A stretch of 8,957 nt of DNA from Tardiphaga sp. (GTDB lineage: Bacteria > Pseudomonadota > Alphaproteobacteria > Rhizobiales > Xanthobacteraceae). The notes beneath the pieces are model-generated. The model worked only from the letters and a program-made list of their open reading frames with translations. It ran no database searches and was not told the origin of the DNA. A program made the translations under genes and the position numbers. Where the stretch lies: NCBI GenBank assembly GCA_028290765.1, contig JAQGJF010000949.1, positions 1 to 8,957 of the forward strand, in the 5' to 3' direction. Positions 7,696-8,957 of this stretch are shown here, one piece after another. Position 1 is the stretch's first letter; the number at the start of each line of letters is the position of its first letter.

Positions 7696-7768
7696 TTTTA
7701 TTGAGTTTCATGCCCGCGGAATTCGGGATCGACCGAATAGCTCGGTGCTGAAGTTTCGCAAATTCGGC

Positions 7769-7784
7769 CTTCGCATCTGCGAAG
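7769..7784. repeat. Short perfect dyad (possible operator)
   Basis: CTTCGCA, TC, TGCGAAG: seven paired bases on each side of a two-base centre. A related TTTCGCA lies just upstream (7754-7760). The small centre makes it more like a protein-binding dyad than an RNA hairpin. No T-run follows, so it is not a terminator. No known regulator is assigned. Confidence 0.35.
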
Positions 7785-7953
7785 CGCGCGATTCTTTCGC
7801 TACCGCGAACGTCGTGTGAATTGCGACTTATCCGCTTGGACAGACATTATAAGTTCTGGCCGCTTCGGCGCCAACTTAGTTCGCCGTATTCGACCAATGG
7901 CCAACATGCTGGCTGCGACGAGCCCGTATCACGTTCGATCGGACGCGCCCCGC

Positions 7954-7997
7954 GTGCTGCGCAAACTGAGATGTGGTGCTGCGCAAACTGAGATGTG
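7954..7997. repeat. 22-bp perfect tandem duplication
   Basis: Two identical adjacent 22-bp units at 7954-7975 and 7976-7997, each containing TGCGCAAACTGAGATG. The heptamer TGCGCAA occurs again at 7996-8002 and at 8061-8067, the latter directly after the first base of the GGDEF start codon. The unit is about two helical turns, so a protein binding each copy would sit on the same face of the DNA. It could equally be a recent slippage duplication without function. Confidence 0.95.
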
Positions 7998-8059
7998 CGC
8001 AAGCGTTAACAGGTATGACGTAAGCTTCTGGCCAAATAGTCTTTGTCCAGAAGGGCGTT

Positions 8060-8957
8060 ATGCGCAATTTGATCGCCGCCGTTAAATTGGAAGCTCAGGG
8101 CCTGTTGCGGACCTCGCGAGATAACCCTGAACTTATTCAGGCGAAGCTTGCCGCTTTTTCCAAGCAGGTCCCCTTGATGTACGCGCTGGTGATGTCCAGC
8201 ACGCTTGCGTTGGCCATTACCCATCTGGGGAGCGCTCCGGCTGTCCTGACCGTGTACATCCCCGCGGCACTCGACCTGGTCTGTGTCATTCGTATGATCA
8301 TGTGGCTGCGTACCCGCCACCATGTCTGGAGCCACGAACAGGCGCTGGCAAAGCTTCGCGGCACCATTCTCTTCGCGGCCATTCTGGGCGCCGGATTCAG
8401 CGCGTGGAGTCTCAGCCTGTTTCCCTATGGCGATGCCTACACCAAGGGTCATGTCGCCTTCTTCATGGCCGTGACGGTGATCGGCTGCGGTTTCTGCCTG
8501 ATGCACCTGCGCACGGCTGCGCTGATCGTCATGGGCCTCGTCGTCGTTCCCTTCGCAGTTTATTTCGCGTCGACCGGAAATACCGTATTCATTTCGATCG
8601 CGATCAATTTCGTCATCGTTGCGATCGCGATCGTGTTCATGCTGCTGGTCAACTACAGGGACTTCGAGGATCGGATCAATTACCAGCAGGCTCTGCTGGA
8701 ACAGCAGACCGAGCTACAGATCCTGAGCGACATCAATTTCAGGAATTCGAACATCGACATTCTGACCGGCCTGCCGAACCGTCGTCGGTTTTTCTCCGAA
8801 CTCGAGCAGCGGATTCAACTAGCGGCGGCGAGCGGCGGAAATCTCGGCATCGGTATCCTGGACCTGGATGGCTTCAAGCCGATCAATGACGTTCATGGCC
8901 ATCCGACCGGCGATCGTCTCCTGATCGAAGTCGGGCAGCGCATGCGCCAGCAGTTGG
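8060..8957 (+). CDS. Membrane-anchored GGDEF-domain protein, putative diguanylate cyclase (3' end beyond window)
   Basis: 299 complete codons, open to the window end. The ATG is the first after an in-frame TAA at 8021 and follows AGAAGGG (8049-8055). The N-terminal 200 residues contain about six hydrophobic helices (about 38-56, 62-82, 102-121, 131-149, 151-170, 175-198), an integral membrane sensor region like the MASE-type modules. A coiled linker (about 200-228) joins it to the GGDEF domain, which begins at DILTGLPNRRRFF (233-245). Its metal-binding strand LDLDGFK (267-273, D268 the expected Mg ligand), IND (275-277) and GHPTGD (280-285) fit diguanylate cyclases, which make cyclic di-GMP from two GTP. 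The GGDEF signature and any EAL domain lie beyond the window, so activity cannot be judged. Similar proteins in Bradyrhizobium often continue into EAL. A role in the motile-to-sessile switch would fit the nearby chemoreceptors. Confidence 0.93.
   Translation, partial: MRNLIAAVKLEAQGLLRTSRDNPELIQAKLAAFSKQVPLMYALVMSSTLALAITHLGSAPAVLTVYIPAALDLVCVIRMIMWLRTRHHVWSHEQALAKLRGTILFAAILGAGFSAWSLSLFPYGDAYTKGHVAFFMAVTVIGCGFCLMHLRTAALIVMGLVVVPFAVYFASTGNTVFISIAINFVIVAIAIVFMLLVNYRDFEDRINYQQALLEQQTELQILSDINFRNSNIDILTGLPNRRRFFSELEQRIQLAAASGGNLGIGILDLDGFKPINDVHGHPTGDRLLIEVGQRMRQQL

Larger units (their letters stand above)
7534..8059. other. Divergent intergenic region between chemoreceptor and GGDEF gene
   Basis: 526 bp without a gene I would call. 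It should hold promoters for both neighbours. From the left: the ribosome site of the minus-strand receptor (7542-7547); a small repeat of the unit CGAACA around 7582-7598; an AT-rich patch at about 7660-7712 with a CtrA-box-like site; a 16-bp dyad at 7769-7784; a weak sigma-70-like pair TTGCGA (7821-7826) and CATTAT (7845-7850), 18 bp apart and matching four of six bases each; a 22-bp perfect tandem duplication (7954-7997); and the ribosome site AGAAGGG (8049-8055) of the GGDEF gene. An 89-codon open frame at 7816-8085 overlaps the GGDEF start, resembles no family I know and crosses the tandem repeat, so I treat it as chance. Confidence 0.7.

Noticed and set aside
7850..8059. Cyclic di-GMP riboswitch upstream of the GGDEF gene
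   Set aside because: The conserved GEMM-type sequence elements are not visible in the leader.
7816..8085. 89-codon plus-strand open frame before the GGDEF gene
   Set aside because: It overlaps the GGDEF start in another frame, crosses a 22-bp tandem repeat that is not a multiple of three, and lacks a good ribosome site or a recognisable domain.

Overview
The window is GC-rich, densely coded DNA from an alphaproteobacterium, most probably the Bradyrhizobium/Rhodopseudomonas group (Nitrobacteraceae). I base this on codon use, on the style of the chemoreceptors (both end in FLxTxRAA), and on an intergenic palindromic repeat at about 5003-5113 of a type I recognise from those genomes. No rRNA, tRNA, CRISPR array, insertion sequence or phage gene is visible.

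Left part (1-3157, + strand): a tightly packed operon for a binding-protein-dependent ABC importer. It has the 3' end of one permease, a complete second permease, an ATPase, and a class III metallophosphoesterase resembling the glycerophosphodiesterase GpdQ. Genes are 3 bp apart, overlapping by 4 bp (ATGA), and 9 bp apart. The substrate-binding protein is not in the window and presumably lies upstream. The ATPase reading frame is broken by an apparent single-T deletion just before the Walker A motif, so either the importer is inactive in this strain or the base is a sequencing error. A phosphodiesterase in the operon suggests that a phosphodiester or other organophosphorus compound is taken up and then hydrolysed; this is inference.

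Middle part (3158-7533): two methyl-accepting chemotaxis proteins in convergent orientation. The first (+) has a periplasmic Cache-like sensor; the second (-) has an all-helical sensor. Between them lie a cloverleaf-like palindromic repeat and a small spermidine-synthase-like/methyltransferase-fold protein. The longest open frame for that protein starts inside the repeat, so its true start is probably further downstream.

Right part (7534-8957): a 526-bp divergent intergenic region, locally AT-rich, with a perfect 22-bp tandem duplication, a short dyad and a CtrA-box-like site. It is followed by a + strand gene cut by the window end. That gene encodes a six-helix membrane protein with the beginning of a GGDEF (diguanylate cyclase) domain. 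With the two chemoreceptors it gives this half of the window a motility and signalling flavour.

I see no clearly new biological system. The items most worth a second look are the ATPase frameshift, the transporter-phosphodiesterase pairing, the repeat that invades an annotatable gene start, and the tandem repeat upstream of the GGDEF gene.
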